Assembly: GCA_907165275.2 (NCBI GenBank)
Contig: OU015659.1
Span: 538,501 to 602,500, forward strand
DNA length: 64,000 nt
Direction: 5' to 3'
From: Zygaena filipendulae
Taxonomy: Eukaryota > Arthropoda > Insecta > Lepidoptera > Zygaenidae
Shown: positions 1 through 13,800 of the stretch, one piece after another
Numbering within the stretch: position 1 is the stretch's first letter
Layout: every line of letters starts with the position of its first letter
Program-made: the position numbers and the translations under genes
The notes under the pieces: model-generated
Databases searched by the model: none
Told to the model about the DNA's origin: nothing
What the model saw: the letters and a program-made list of their open reading frames with translations, nothing else

Positions 1-19
1 CACAACAGTAACAGTTTTG

Positions 20-270
20 CATGGTAGGGCGCTCTCTAGTGCCCGGCTGGCTAGCTACCACCTTCAAGTTGCAAATCTGTCGCCGAGCACCTAACGGTGT
101 GTTCCGGCAGCCCCACTTGAATTCAGTTGCCCCACAGTTCCGATCCCCATTACAGGTCGGCAACGCACCTGCATGCCTTCTGGTGTTGCAGATGTCTATG
201 GACGGCGGTAATCACTTACCATCAGGTGTACCACTTGCCCGTTTGCCTTCTATGACATAAAAAAAAACTC
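20..270 (+). mobile_element. tRNA-derived SINE, 5'-truncated copy
   Basis: It starts inside the body (GGTAGGGCGCTCTC) without the tRNA-like head and ends CTATGACATAAAAAAAAA. It is the same family as the full copy at 31571. The ORF through it is not a gene. Confidence 0.85.
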
Positions 271-423
271 TGCTGCATTGCTCTAGTTGTTAACAAGCTT
301 GCCGATTCAGGATATATAAACATTTATTAACATTCTTTTTGCCAGATATTAAAATATGGAAGTGTCCAGTCGTCTACTAAACGGATTATTTATTAGTCGC
401 CCACGGCCTACTAAAGTACATAA

Positions 424-765
424 ATTCACAAAAGAGGTTCTACCACGGGAACTCCGAACTTCCCGCGGGTAAAACCACGGGGGAACGCTGTCTCTCGATC
501 TACTGAACCGATTTTGAAAATTCTTTCACTTATACGAAGCTACAGTGATTCTGAGTGACAAAGGGTACTTTTTGTCCGGGAATTCCCGCGGGAACTCCGG
601 AGTTTGTGAGGTTGTAATCTATGGATCTACTGAACTGATTTTGAAATTTTTTTCACTTATAGATAGAAAGCTAAACTGATCTCGAGTAACATATTTTTAT
701 CCCGGAATTCCCGCGGGAACTCCGAAATAACCATGGGTGAAACCGTGGGGATCAGCTAGTATGTA
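424..765 (-). repeat. CCGCGG repeat, two or three joined truncated copies
   Basis: Reversed modules ending CCGCGGGAACTCCG occur at 440-485, 500-605 and 615-765, the last ending in CAGCTAGT. They look like several insertions or a local duplication. Confidence 0.7.
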
Positions 766-939
766 GTATATACCACGTTTGCCTGGTTTCCACGACACAA
801 GCTTAGCTTAGTGTGGGATCAAGTAGATCTGTGTGTTGTGAAGTGGATTATTATTATTAATATTTTCGAGAGCTGACCTCGGGATAGAGCTTTAGTTCAT
901 TCACGTCCTCTCTACGCCGATTTTTTTACTTTTATTGAT

Positions 940-984
940 ATTCAATACACGAACAGACGTCACCATCATGTTCGTGTATTGAAT
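940..984. repeat. Perfect 16-bp inverted repeat
   Basis: 940-955 pairs exactly with 969-984 around a 13-base spacer. No transposon family recognised. Confidence 0.75.
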
Positions 985-1310
985 TGCCTTATTCTCCGTT
1001 TTGGCAATGCGGCGTTCGTTACTAGCTCTCGTATGTACTGCAAGTATTGTCTGAACGTAGCTATAATTGAGTTTTTCACATGTTGAGTTCCATTGAGAAC
1101 GCGAATCAGCTCTACAAATTGTGTTTTTTTTTTATTTACTAACCAAATAATCTGGTTTTGAAGTAAGCCCGGCAGTAGAAAAGCGAAAAATGTTTTGCTG
1201 TAAATGTGGAAAAGAAAAAGAAAATATAGAAATTCCTTTTCCAACCATCTAGTGTTCATATACATGAGTACAAGGCAATGTTTTTATACACTAATTACTC
1301 TTACTGCCAC

Positions 1311-1543
1311 ACTCAGAATCGACTTTAATGATTACTTAGTTAAGTATAGATTTTTAAAACAAAACTGCCGCAATCAGACAAGTTAATTAAATAAATGTTA
1401 ATTGGCATTTAACTAATGAAGTAACATCTCATTAAATGCCATTTAACATTTATTTACTGAAAGTCTCTGATTGCGGCAATTTTGTTTTAAAAATCTATAC
1501 TTAACTAAGTAATCATTAAAGGCGACTCTGAGTGCGGCCGTTA
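1311..1543. mobile_element. Long-TIR MITE (CCGCACTCAGAGTCGAC family), copy 1
   Basis: Arms of about 70 bases starting TACTGCCACACTCAGA pair with the end ...TCTGAGTGCGGCCGTTA. The inner arm holds AACTGCCGCAATCAGA. The most diverged of four copies. Confidence 0.85.
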
Positions 1544-1984
1544 GACGACAACTCTGCTTTTTACTCTGTAGCACTTTTCCTCTTGACCTGAGTAAATTGA
1601 TTAAAACAAATACCTATTGATCTTCGGCTCCCATACAACAAACGTGATTATTTTGCTCGTTATAGTATTTAATTATATATTCACTTTACAAATAATTATA
1701 GGTAACGTTACGGAACCCGTCTTGCGCGAGTCCGTCTTGCACTTGGCAGGTCTTTTTTACGACTGTCTGCGCTGTATTTCGAGCATAGATAACTTTCTAA
1801 ATAAATTAAAACAACACTCACTCGAATAAATGGAATCCAATTATTACGATAATCCCTTCGCAACGTGGAATTAGTTTTGGCCACAACATCATTTGCTTAG
1901 CATACCCAATCTGCATATAAAGTGCATTGGGATCAAATGTAGTCAGCCAGCGTCGTCTCTGAGAGACAATTTGAAAAAGAAACC

Positions 1985-2042
1985 CTGCTATGTTGACCTT
2001 TTTTGTATTATATAGACAATGCAAAAAAGGTCAACATAGCAG
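1985..2042. repeat. Perfect 21-bp inverted repeat
   Basis: 1985-2005 pairs exactly with 2022-2042 around a 16-base loop. Confidence 0.8.
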
Positions 2043-2070
2043 AGTTTTTTGTGTAAAACTATTTTTTATG

Positions 2071-2974
2071 TTAGCTGTGCCCCGCGGTTTCACACGCGTG
2101 AGTTGCGGAATTTCCGCAGGAACTCCGAAGTAGCCTAATTTATTTCTTATAACATCAGCTAATTAGCAGTCAAAGTCCCGTCAATATCGGTCCAACCGTT
2201 TCGGAGATTCACCCGCGTGAGCTTCGGAATTCCGCAAGAACTCCAAACTTCTTTTATACCTATAAACCTTTTTCTGACAATAAATTACACAAAAAAAAAA
2301 CAATTATCTAATTTGGTGCAGTCGTTTAGAAGTTATGCGCTTAGCAACACATTTAGCGATTCATTTTTATTATACTATAGACTATATTCACCCATGTCCT
2401 TTTCAAAATTCCCTTGGAAAAATTTCTTATCAGGATAGGAACTGACGGCCGCACTCAGAGTCGACTTTAATGATTACTTAGTTAAGTATAGATTTTTAAG
2501 ACAAAATTGCCGCAATCAGAGACGTTCAGTAAATTTATGTTAGTTGGCATTTAATGAGATGTAACTTAATTAGTTAAATGCCAACTAACATTAATTTATT
2601 AAACTTGTTTGATTGCGGCAGTTTTACTTTAAAAATCTATACTTAACTAAGTAATCATTAAAGTCGACTCTGAGTGCGGCGGTAAGTCCTATTTCAGGAA
2701 TTTATAACTAATAGCAGTTGTATTGTACTTGTAATAAGCTACCATCATTTTATTTATTTGATACTAGCTATTCCCTGCGGTTTTATCCGCGTTAACTTCG
2801 GAGTTCCCGCGGGAATTACAGGACAAAACTGCCCTATGTCCTTTTCTGTACCCCTGACAATGTGTATGCAGAATTTCATGATGATCGGTTTAGCTGTTAA
2901 AGCGTGAAGCGTAACAGATAGACAGACCGACCGACAGACAGACAGACAGAGTTACTTTATAATATTAGTAGGGA
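2071..2974 (+). repeat. CCGCGG repeat copies on both sides of a MITE
   Basis: 2071-2265 is a two-module copy (GTGCCCCGCGGTTTCAC, then CACCCGCGTGAGCTTCGG). 2763-2974 is a longer copy running from TATTCCCTGCGGTTTTA to a CAGA run and TATAATATTAGTAGG. Between them, after about 180 bases with no feature, lies MITE copy 2 of the CCGCACTC family. Confidence 0.75.
2443..2684. mobile_element. Long-TIR MITE (CCGCACTC family), copy 2
   Basis: Both arms are nearly complete: GGCCGCACTCAGAGTCGAC at the left, GTCGACTCTGAGTGCGGCGG at the right. The inner loop TTAGTTGGCATTTAATGAG is itself part of a second inverted repeat. Confidence 0.9.
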
Positions 2975-3825
2975 TTGTTTTCTTTACTTTGAAAATTGTA
3001 TCGTTTTCCCAAAATTTTATGTTGACAGCCACTCGAATATTCTTTTCAATTGACCTCCTGATACTTTTTGGTCATCGTTTTACTTTGTAGTTTAATGTAC
3101 TTTATCATAGAACGCTCATGCTAGACACCCTAGGGGTAAGCAGCCCTTTAAGTAAGGTTTTCTAACCCATATTTTGAAGTACTTACATCACTTTCATCTC
3201 GACTATGTGATGTTTCTTAGGATTGTTTCCAGACAGTCGCCGAATTAGCAATTAGTTATAGGTTTTTTCTGTTTAGCGTCAGAGCCTCTGTCCTTCAGTA
3301 ATGGTATCTTGCTTAAGCAACTTGCCTAAAGTTTTGGCGTTATTATAATTAAGTTCGGCTGATGGTTCCATGAGGTATATTTTTCCTGAATATTCAGAAT
3401 TAAAGGGCACCACGCATGCGCATTGCCGCCGGTCAAGTCGCCTATCGCCTTATTGTTGCCAGTTGCTTGAATTTATACCATTTAATAAGGGTAAAACGTA
3501 AAGAAGTGAGAAGCAATATTATTTTGAATTTTTCACAATTATTATATCTAATTATTGGATTAATAATTTTTTAAAAAGTGCTATCAGTACTTATGAGTAA
3601 GGTTTATTAAATTCTTATACACAAATCACTGATCTAAGAAAGGAAGCTGTTTAATTTAATATAAGATACCTATTTGTTTAATTAATTTGTGTTAAGACCT
3701 ATTTAGTTAAATTATCCACTGGAAAGATGATCCGGTGTAAAAAAAACAAAAAAAAAACCCAAAACAGTAAAGGTTTCGATGAGAAAAACTGAGTTAAATG
3801 GAACGAAAAAATAATAAAATTAATT
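2975..3825. other. Stretch with nothing recognised
   Basis: AT-rich intergenic sequence. No coding, repeat or hairpin signal was seen apart from short A/T runs. Confidence 0.5.
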
Positions 3826-4060
3826 GGACATAGATAGGCAATAGTGTGTTAACCCACACTGGAGAAATTTTGATTAAACTAAAGTTTTAAAATTATAGCG
3901 CCATTTTGTGTCAAATTTTTTATGTTCAATATTTAGTTACATATTTAAACAATGTAATAAGGTAAACACATAATTAAAAAACGTTTTCTAACTCTCAATA
4001 AATCGTTCTGAATCAATAACTTCATTTTGTGGGTTAACATGTTGTTGCTTATCTGCGTCC
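3826..4060 (+). mobile_element. GGACATAG MITE, copy 1
   Basis: Runs from GGACATAGATAGGCAATAG to TTGCTTATCTGCGTCC with GTGTTAACCCAC / GTGGGTTAAC as subterminal inverted motifs. Flanked by the 4-bp duplication AATT. Confidence 0.9.
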
Positions 4061-4149
4061 AATTTAATAAATTCATGAAAGAAGTCTGTGGATCCCAGTT
4101 TACGGCACTATGTCAACACTGTTTTTTTCAATTAATAATCTAAATATAA

Positions 4150-4309
4150 AAAAAGGTTTGTTTGTTTACTCTCTAAAAAAGTATTTTTCGGTTCAGTAGA
4201 ACCGATTCTAAAAATCCATTCACTGACTTAAAAGCTACAGGAGCCTCGGAGAAACAATGCGTACTTGTTGAATGGTACATAGAGTGTAACCGCGGGGCAC
4301 AGCTAGTAC
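4150..4309 (-). repeat. CCGCGG repeat, diverged copy upstream of the Beat promoter
   Basis: Ends AACCGCGGGGCACAGCTAGT; the inner part is strongly diverged. Confidence 0.7.
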
Positions 4310-4477
4310 TTTATAAACTTTGAATATACTGTAACTACACGGAAATCAGAAGCTAGCAAAAAGTCTTTTGGAATGTAATTTATTTTAAAAAACTTTCTCA
4401 ACGGGGTAATTCCTTATTTAACCGCGCCACCCCACCCCTCAAGATATCTTATCATCACTGACAAGTGACATTTCGCG

Positions 4478-4511
4478 TCAGTAGACTTCGTGCGTTGACG
4501 GGGTACGGTCG
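4478..4511 (+). promoter_or_regulatory. Candidate Inr + DPE core promoter of the Beat-like gene
   Basis: TCAGT at 4478-4482 matches the arthropod initiator, with A+1 at 4480. GGTCG at 4507-4511 fits the downstream promoter element consensus and falls exactly at +28 to +32, the spacing such promoters need. No TATA box is seen at -30. The stretch around it is richer in C and G than its surroundings. This would give a leader of about 295 bases before the ATG at 4775. It is inferred from short motifs, so chance is possible. Confidence 0.4.
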
Positions 4512-4774
4512 TCTGCGCGCCCGTCGACTTCAAATATTACGAATCTCACGACTCTACATCCGTAACATGTGACTTTAAAAAAACATATTAATGTAACAAC
4601 AAAAACAAAATCCATTAAACAGAAATGTGATTTTCTGAAAGTAAAGTCGATTTATAACATATTTTGTGTTTTTGTTGGTTCTTTACAAAGTGAGAAGTTT
4701 GTTGATATCTGTATAGGTAGGTTACGAATTATATTTTAATGTGAAAAGTGAATTAGTGTTTTTTTTGGTGCAAA

Positions 4775-4808
4775 ATGTTTGTTATTTTATTATTGATTGC
4801 TATAATAG
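4775..4808 (+). CDS. Beat-like gene, exon 1: start codon and signal peptide
   Basis: ATG followed by ten codons for aliphatic residues (MFVILLLIAII), then one base and the strong donor GTAAGT at 4809. The spare G plus CT at the start of exon 2 gives Ala and keeps the frame. It was chosen because the next exon has no start codon and needs a phase-1 signal-peptide exon, and because a candidate promoter lies 300 bases upstream. It is 22.7 kb from exon 2, so the link is an inference. Confidence 0.6.
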
Positions 4809-7800
4809 GTAAGTGAAGTATAAATAAACTTTATCGTTTAAATCCCTATTTATTTCGATTTCTATTTCGGATTTGTCTCACGAATGTCAACATATTAATA
4901 TCTTTAATATTATAAGTGCGAAAGTGAGTTTGTGTTTGTTTGTTTGTTACGCTTTCACGCCTCAACGGCTCAACGGATCATCATGAAATTTTTTATACAT
5001 GTTGTCAGGGTTCCAGAGAAGGATCTTAGGAAGTACTTTATATCCCGGGATTCCCGAGGGAACTCCAAAATTACCGCGGGGAACAGCTAGTAATATTATA
5101 AAGCTGAATAGTTTTCAGTTAGCTATAAAGCTGAGTAGTTGCATACCCGTTATCAGGAGTACAGAAAATGACATAGAGTGAGTACTTTTATTCCGGAATT
5201 CTCCCGGGAACTCCGAACGTGAAGATGAAACAGGCAGTATAAAAATATTCTTCAAACATCACTGCTTACGTGGGCGGGCGAAGGGATACGTACACAGACC
5301 GGCACAGAGAGCAGAGCAAAGTCAAACTGTGATCGTAGATACGTATTTGAAATACAGTTTTGGTACATGGAAACAAGATTCATTTTCCATATTTACATTA
5401 AAGATGTAATGTGAATCTTTTGTGATATAAAGAGTAAGGGTGCTCTGTGACGCCTCACTGCTCTAAAATAAACATAGACAATATTATTGTATTCAAACAA
5501 AGACAACGCAGCAAACAAAAGCAGAATATTCGTATTTGTGGGTAACTACCTAGCTGTTTTTTTCATGGTTTGTCACGCGTTCATTTCGCAATTTGTACTG
5601 GAATTATTTGGACATAAATAAGCAATAGTGTGTTAACCCACACTGGAGAAATTTTGAGTAAATCGTGTTTTAAAAGTAGGAGCGCCATTTGTATCAACAT
5701 TTTTTATGTTCAATATTTAGTTACATATTTAAGCAATAATAATATAATATAATAATATAATAATCAATAACTTAATTTTGTGGGTTAACATGTTATTGCT
5801 TATCTGCGTCCATTTGTAGTGTGACAAAAGTACCTACTTTATATATCAAAACTTAAATTACTCTTAGGTAAATACCAAATACACGACAGCATATGCTGAG
5901 TCGGTGTCCATTTTGGCATCTCAGCAATTCCTGGGTGATTATTTTTAATTGTTGAACTTTGTTGCATATTTTTATTTCCAAGTATTTTTGTGATTCCGAA
6001 TAAAGATATGTCTAAATGGACGCAGATAAGCAATAACATGTTAACCCACAAAATTAAATTATTAATTCAGAACGATTTATTGAGTGATATATGTTTTTTA
6101 ATTATGTATTTACCTTATTACATTGCTTAAATATGTAACTAAATATTGAACATAAAAAATGTTGACACAAAATGGCGCTCCTACTTTTAAAACACGATTT
6201 ACTCAAAATTTCTCCAGTGTGGGTTAACACACTATTGCTTATCTATGTCTAAATATGGTTACACAAGCTTATTTTTCTTTACTACCATGGGATCTTATGG
6301 GATAAAAGTTATCATACTGCTTCCTATCGGTTCCCACGGCCCATCCCTCTTTTATGAACGGGTCAGTATTTCCAAAGCTTACTCCCTTCAACATTTAACC
6401 ACTTTATACTCTACAAGGCTAATGGTTGCCTGCAGTTTCACTTATTCCAGGATAAACTTTCCTTTTGAATCACCCTATCTATCTATTGGTGAAAAGATAG
6501 ATAGGGTGCTCAAGATGATATTATATGACATTTTGAGCTGATTACTTCGGTAACCTCCAAGAGCTCCGAGAAAGTTCTCGTAGTCTATTCAGTACCATGG
6601 CCTACATGTTAAAACCGTACAACGATGCTAAACGTTAATTTGAACGCATTCAACTAACTTATTTCACTTGAAACTGGCTACATGCATTATATGCGAAAGC
6701 CAATAAGAAGAAGAAAGAAAGAATCCAGTGATTAATGTAGACGCAAAAGATACAATGAAAAACAGGCAGCAACAATTTTTTTTTATGTCATAGGGGGCGA
6801 ACGGGCAAGTGGTACACCTGATGGTAAGTGATTACCGCCGCCCATAGACATCTGCAACACCAGAAGGCATGCAGGTGCGTTGCCGACCTGGAATGGGGAT
6901 GCGATTTTACTGTCTGAAACCTATTTACCTATTAAATCTGAAAAAAGATAAGAGAAATGGCTGCAGTCTGCAGTCTCCGTTTGAACAGATAATTAAATGA
7001 ATTCGCAGTTCGCAACAATTTCCTCCGCCGGCTGTGTTGAATAAAATAGTTGTACTGCCTTTAACAATCAATGCCTATAGTGAAAAACTCGTTCATCTAT
7101 GTTTCGAACAAAAGATAAAAACGACAGCGAAAACCATTGTAAGTAAATGAAAATAAATTTCAAATAGCTGTACTTTATAGTAGATAGGTAATATATACGA
7201 ACAAAAACTAAGTCAAATGCTTCCAACTATATATATTACCTACTAGCTGTGCCTCGCGGTTTCACCCGCGTCAGAGGTTTTTATGTAACACCTTTTTTCC
7301 GACATCCGATTTAAATGAAACAAAGCCTATATGTCAAAGCCTACAATTATGTAGTCTAAGCTTAATCTACCTGTGACCATGACCTGTGAAAACTGCATGA
7401 CAATCCGTTCAGTAGATTCGGAGGTTATCGCAAACAGACAGACAGACAGACAGACAGAAAAGAATTTTATGAACTTTTTTTTTGTTAGTTACTCTTCTTT
7501 TATGGCCCCTTGTCAATTTTTGTTAAAAATATTCAATGTACAGAATCGCGGATTCTACTCTTTTCTTATAGTATAGATAGATATAGTATGTAGTGTAACA
7601 ATCTAAAAATGTCTAAACAAATAAATAAAAAGTAACTTCTAAATTTTAATAAACTAAAACTAAACTTAACCTAAAAATAACCTAATATAACGTGGTACAT
7701 ACGCAAATGAAATTGGTTTTGGTTTTATTTGATTTATTAATTCAGAAACAAAACAAGTTGAAGTCACTTTCATAATCACTATCACTACATAGTATAAAAT

Positions 7801-10800
7801 AAAGTCGCTTTCTCTGCTGCTCTGATTTTGATGCGGTTTTCACCAATAGATAGAGTAATTCATGAGGAAGGTTTATAGCTATATTTTATCCTGGAATCCC
7901 GCGGGAACTCCGAAATTACCGCGGGTGAAACTGCGCGGGTCAGCTAGTTAATTTTAAAGTAGATTTATAAAGCTCTAGGCTGAAACTCAAAACTCGGGTC
8001 TACAGCAGTGCAGCAAATCAGACACTAACCGCCGCACTCAGAGTCGACTTTAATGATTACTTAGTTAAGTATAGATTTTCAAAACAAAACTGCCGCAATT
8101 AGAGACGTTCAGTAAATTAATCAAATTTTATTAAACTTGTCTGATTGCGGCAGTTTTGTTTTAAAAAGCTATATTTAACTAAGTAATCATTAAAGTCGAC
8201 TCTGAGTGCGGCGGTAAAATTAGGACTTACTATATTTATACTTTGTTAGCCGTTACCGGTTTTACCCACGTGTGACTGTCGGGATTTCCCGAGCAACTTA
8301 CCTAATCAAAAATTTTATTGTCTCTACAAAAAAGTGTGGAAATGACTTCAATTTATTGATCAAACTAATCAAATGTTACACGATCACAAGCAGATGCACC
8401 AGTAATGATAAATAATAATTTGAATGCAAAGTCAAATAAGAATTTTATTCAAAGGTGACTGGACATCAAAAAAATCGCAATAATTATGACAGCACCTACA
8501 AAACGTGCGCCCTTCTACTCTTCTAGCGCTATGGCTGGAAAGAAAATTAGAAGAAAATTATTTTAATAAATTCTGAATAATTATTCTTATGTAAAAACAA
8601 ATTGTCCTAATAAATTGTTAAAAACCAGTATACATACAGTAATTAACAGAACCACCACAGACTAATTTATGAGACCCCATCTTCAAAGGTTCTCGTCTTT
8701 TGAATTCAGCAAACCAATTAAAAAAGCTTGTCAAACAAGCAGACTCATTAAGCCAAAACTCATCTTTGCATTTAACATTTTTTATAGTCAGAATAAACCA
8801 TAAGTATTGTGAAATTGACGTCAACTGAGAAACATGGCTGGAAACGATTTCACGGCCGAAAAAGAAGGAATTATATAATAATAATAATAATATTCGAAAT
8901 TCAATTTTATTTTTAATTTCTTTTTTTAACAGTAAAATATAACCTTGACTGTTTATAATGTATGACTTGCCAGTATGAAACAATTTATTTTTGGCATGCC
9001 CCTCGCTCATATGGATATAGATAAGCAATAGTGTGTTAACCCACGCTGGAGAAATTTTGAGTAAATCGTTTTTTAAAAGTTTAGCGCCATTTTGTGTCAA
9101 CATTTTTTATGTTAAATATTTAGTTAAATATTTAAGCAATGTTATAAGGTAAACACATAATAAAAAATGTTCCCTAACTCTCAATAAATCGTTCTGAATC
9201 AATAACTTATGTTTGTGGGTTAACATGTTATTGCTTATCTGCGTCCATATATACTTTATACAATAGGCAAAGACTATTGGACTGATTGACTGTTTGACTG
9301 TTGACTTGGCGTATTTAGAAAAATTCAACACAAATCAATTTATTAAAATTTCACTAGAAACAGTAAGTAAATTATTTTCTCAATAACGAAAGTGTATAAA
9401 GTTTTTAATTTTGAACGTGAACCGTAATATTTTTTTTTCGCTAAAGGGAAAATTTAATAAATTCGACCAACAAATTTGCTCAAACAGGGATTGTGCGAAT
9501 TAAGACGGCTTCGGTATAGGTACGTCGTCTACAGAGTTACGCGAACCCGCGGGATTTGCGCTAATAACCGGGATTTGGGCGTGCGGTGTGTTATGCATTA
9601 GGCAGTAGGCACCGACGAGTATAGTTGCGTAACGCGCCCGAAGTAATGTGCTACGAATAACAAAAGACTACATATTTACGATTTGCTCTGCTCTTTACAC
9701 GTGTTCGCGAGCTCTGAATTCCTAGTACAATTGACACAACTTTTCATATTTTTCCACCGGTTTGGTGCATTGAGAATGGGCATGTTGACTAATTTTTATT
9801 TTTTAGTCCGTCTTGTAGATTATTAAAAAATATTGGACACGTATTTTTTCTTTTTTTACGTAATCGAAAAATAACGGCGATATACTGAGTTGAAATTTCG
9901 CGTGACGTCACTATTCTGACATTTTGTATGGCGGTTTTGCGGTTAGTGACGTCACGACCCCCTCACCCTAAACTTTAATGCGCTTTATCTCTGTATATTT
10001 TAATTTATTTGAAAAGCAAAAAATACGTGTCTATTGTTTTTTTATTTTCTAACTGACGGACTAATTAGAATGTTGATTTTCAAAAGTAGTCCACATCCCT
10101 ATTGACACAACTTTTCATATTTTTCCACCGGTTTGGTGCACTCTAAGTTTCACCCGCTTTAATTTCAGAGTTTCTGCAGAGCTTCTGGAACCAAAATCAC
10201 CCTATATCCTTATCTGTATGCAAAATTTCACGCTGAGGCATGGAAGTCTAACAAACAAATCCATGTTTCTAAGTAAGTAACTTATCGTTTCTGCATTAGG
10301 TAACTTTGATCAAGTCATGTTTTAACTACCTACTTTGAACGAGTTGACAGATCGAAATGAAATATCGAATAGCAAAACTTCGTGTTTAATACAAAGTCGA
10401 TCCGTACCAAGAACCTAGGAAACTAAAGCAACATCGATACAAATACACAAATTGAGTTTCTGTTCTAGGAATCATGTTTCATTCTGGGCAGCGCTAGAGC
10501 GCTGTGCCAGGGCTTGTATGTACCGCAGTGAAATTACTTTGTCAGCGGGTGGTAAATGCAATTAGTGTGGTGAATATACACACGGTCGCCATTGCGAACG
10601 TTCAAACGATAAGAGGCAGAGGCTGTTGTCGGTAAAAGCAAAGGAATATACTATGTGAATCGAACGATTCGATTTACCCAACAACTTCACACGCCAATCC
10701 GACTGGTGCCTTAGTCGTTTGACTACTATTTGCTTCGTACGGAAGTTGAAGTTGCCCCTATTGTTAGTTTGCCATAGGCAGGCTATAATTTTAAACGAAG

Positions 10801-13800
10801 GATAATAATATACGAATAAGGATAATAATAACGAAGGATATAATTTTCCCTTGGTCAAGCCATCAATCGTTACCAATACATATTACTAGCTGTGCCCCGC
10901 GGTTTCACCCGCGGTAATTTCAAAGTTCCCACGAGAATTATGTCCTTCTCTGTACCACTGAAAACGTGCATGCCAAATTTCATCCAAATCCGTTTAGCCG
11001 TTTTTGCGTGATTGATTGATTGATTGAAACATCCAAACATCCACACTTTCACATTTATAATATTGGTAGGATAAACGAGAAAGTAGCTCTGTCTACATGT
11101 TTGTCTATTACGCTTTCATGCCTTAAAGGCTCAATCGATCGTCATGATATTTTGCAAGCACGTTGTCAGGGGTACAGAGAAGAACATAGGGTACTTTTTA
11201 TCCATCAAATAGATCTATGTGTTGTGAAGTATTACATATATATCTTCTTCTTTATAAATAAAAATGGATGTCGTTTAGAAAACATTGGTCCGATTGTGAT
11301 GAAACTATGGCGGGTTATTCTGCCTGCGTCCGCAAATCCCAAAATTCACGTGGGTGAAACCGCGGAGCAAAGCTAGTAGCCTTAAAAAATGTAAACGTAA
11401 AAAGGAAATACTGATAAATCACAGAGAAAACCTTAACAAAAATGGTTTTACCCGAATCACCTCATCCGAACCGAATCATCATTTGATTTGACGGTGCTTC
11501 GATTTTCGCGGTAAAAACTTTTACTAGTTGACCACAGTTAGGCTTAATTTATATAGGTATGTACTTTGTCCTCTCAGAAGTTCGTGGGAAGAAAAAAAGT
11601 AAGTACTGAAACTGACTTTAGCTATTTCAGATGTTCATATTAGGTACGACAGATGCTGTAATAACTCTATTTTGCTATCTTGCTATATATTGATCCCCAT
11701 TTTCTTTTGACGGGCACCGAAGGCATCGATTCTAACATTATTTTTTTTATGTACTAGGTATATTATATTATTACTAGCTGATCCCCGCGGTTTCACTCGA
11801 GGAATTGCCGCGGGAACTCCGGGAAAAAATACTCTATTTACTTTTCTGTACCGCTGACGTGTATAGTATGCATAGTTTAATGCAGTTTCACACGTGTTAA
11901 TTTCAGAGTTTCCGCGGGAATCCCAGAATAAAAAATGCCCTATGTCCTCCTCTGCATCCTTGACAACGTGTATGCAATATTCCACGATGATCCGTTGAGG
12001 CGTTGAGGCGTGAAAGCTTAACAAACAAACAAACCAACTGACGTTCACTTAATAGTAAGGATTAAGTACTAATCAATAAAAATCGAAAAAAAAAGGTTAA
12101 CAGACCGCTTTCGTTGCTCACTAGTTCAATTTAGCTGCGTCACTTTTTAACAACTGTTATATACACACCGGCAGAATAGGCTAGTTTCCTAAATTTTTTT
12201 TTTAGTCCGTTTTGTAGATTATTAAAAAATATTGGACACGTATTTTTTTATTTTTTATGTAACCAAAAAATAACGGAGATATATCAAGTCGAAATTTCAC
12301 ATGACGTCACGCCTCGCTACAGTTTGTTCGCACGTTATAGCGAGCTGTGACATCACGAGTCCCCCACACTAAACTTTAATGCGCTTTATCTATGCATATT
12401 TCCATTATTTTAAAAAAGCAAAAAATACGTGTCTTTTATTTTTTTATTATCTAACTGACGGACTAAATAGAATTTTGATTTTTTTACCCAGGAAACTAGC
12501 CTATTAGCGGAACATAAAAAGGCAGATTATAGAAATAATTACGTATATATATTAAAACAAATAATAATTAGACATGAAGTAATAAATTAATATACATCTT
12601 TTAACACTTTAAAAGTTTGTAATTAAATTATTAAATTTTATTTAAAATAATAATAAAAAAAAACCACTTTTTCTCTAATTGTGGGCACACAAATAATGTT
12701 GCAAATTAAAGATTACTGTGATTTTAACACTAAATAAATGAACGATTAATAACGTGTGTTTCCCCTTCGTGATTCAACTTTTATTTGCAACATTGTCTGT
12801 GTTCTCACAAACTAGAGTTTTTTTTTTTATTTTGATTACTTTTAATAAAATTTAACTAAAAACTTTTTAAAGTCGATGTTAAAAGATGTATATTAGTTTA
12901 TTACTTCATGCCTGATAATAATTTGTTTTAATACTTATATGTTATTATTTCTATACTCTGCCTTTTTATGTTCCGCTAATTCTGCCGGTGTGTATATGAC
13001 AGCTTGTTATATAAGGTACCTAATGATGTTAGAGTTGGGTTGTTTTTGCTTCAATTATTTTCTTCGAACGGTCACGAATATCTCGTTTGATATATTTCTA
13101 CATTTCTAAATATCTATGTCGATAGTGTATTTCAAAGACGTTCCATATCGGCCATCGAGGCATAGAGTTTAAATTAGTTTTTGGAATAACCAATTTTCTT
13201 TTAATAGACTAACCGCCGCACTCAGAGTCGACTTTAATGATTACTTAGTTAAGTATAGATTTTTAAAACAAAACTGCCGCAATCAGACAAGTTCAATAAA
13301 TTAATGTTAATTGGCATTTAACTAATTAAGTTACGTCTCATTAAATGCCAATTAACATTAACTTACTCAACGTCTCTGATTGCGGCAGTTTTGTTTTAAA
13401 AATCTATACTTAACTAATTAATCATTAAAGTCGACTCTGAGTGCGGCCGTAAGTGAAACTACACACCGTTTCACTTGTTAATTGGTCAAAACCAAGGGAG
13501 GGAACAGCTTAGCACCGTATGTCCTTTTATTCTCCTGACCATGAAGACGGCTCGACTTTTTCTGACAATTCCAACAATTATTGTTATATTTCAATCAATT
13601 TACACTAAACCTATACAAATTATATGTATACCTAAGCCTTCCACATGAATTACTTTATCATGGTGAATATCGCATGAGAATCCGTTCTGTTGTTTTTAAG
13701 TTTTTATCGAACAGACAGACAGATATGTTGTAGTAAAGTTATTTGATTCTCTTCTCAAATATGTAAAAAAAAAAAACACATTAATTTTTAACGAAGAAAA

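Noticed and set aside
8618..9103. 161-codon reverse ORF as a protein
   Set aside because: It reads across the left half of a MITE (9013-9246) into AT-rich intron; low-complexity Lys/Leu/Ile content.
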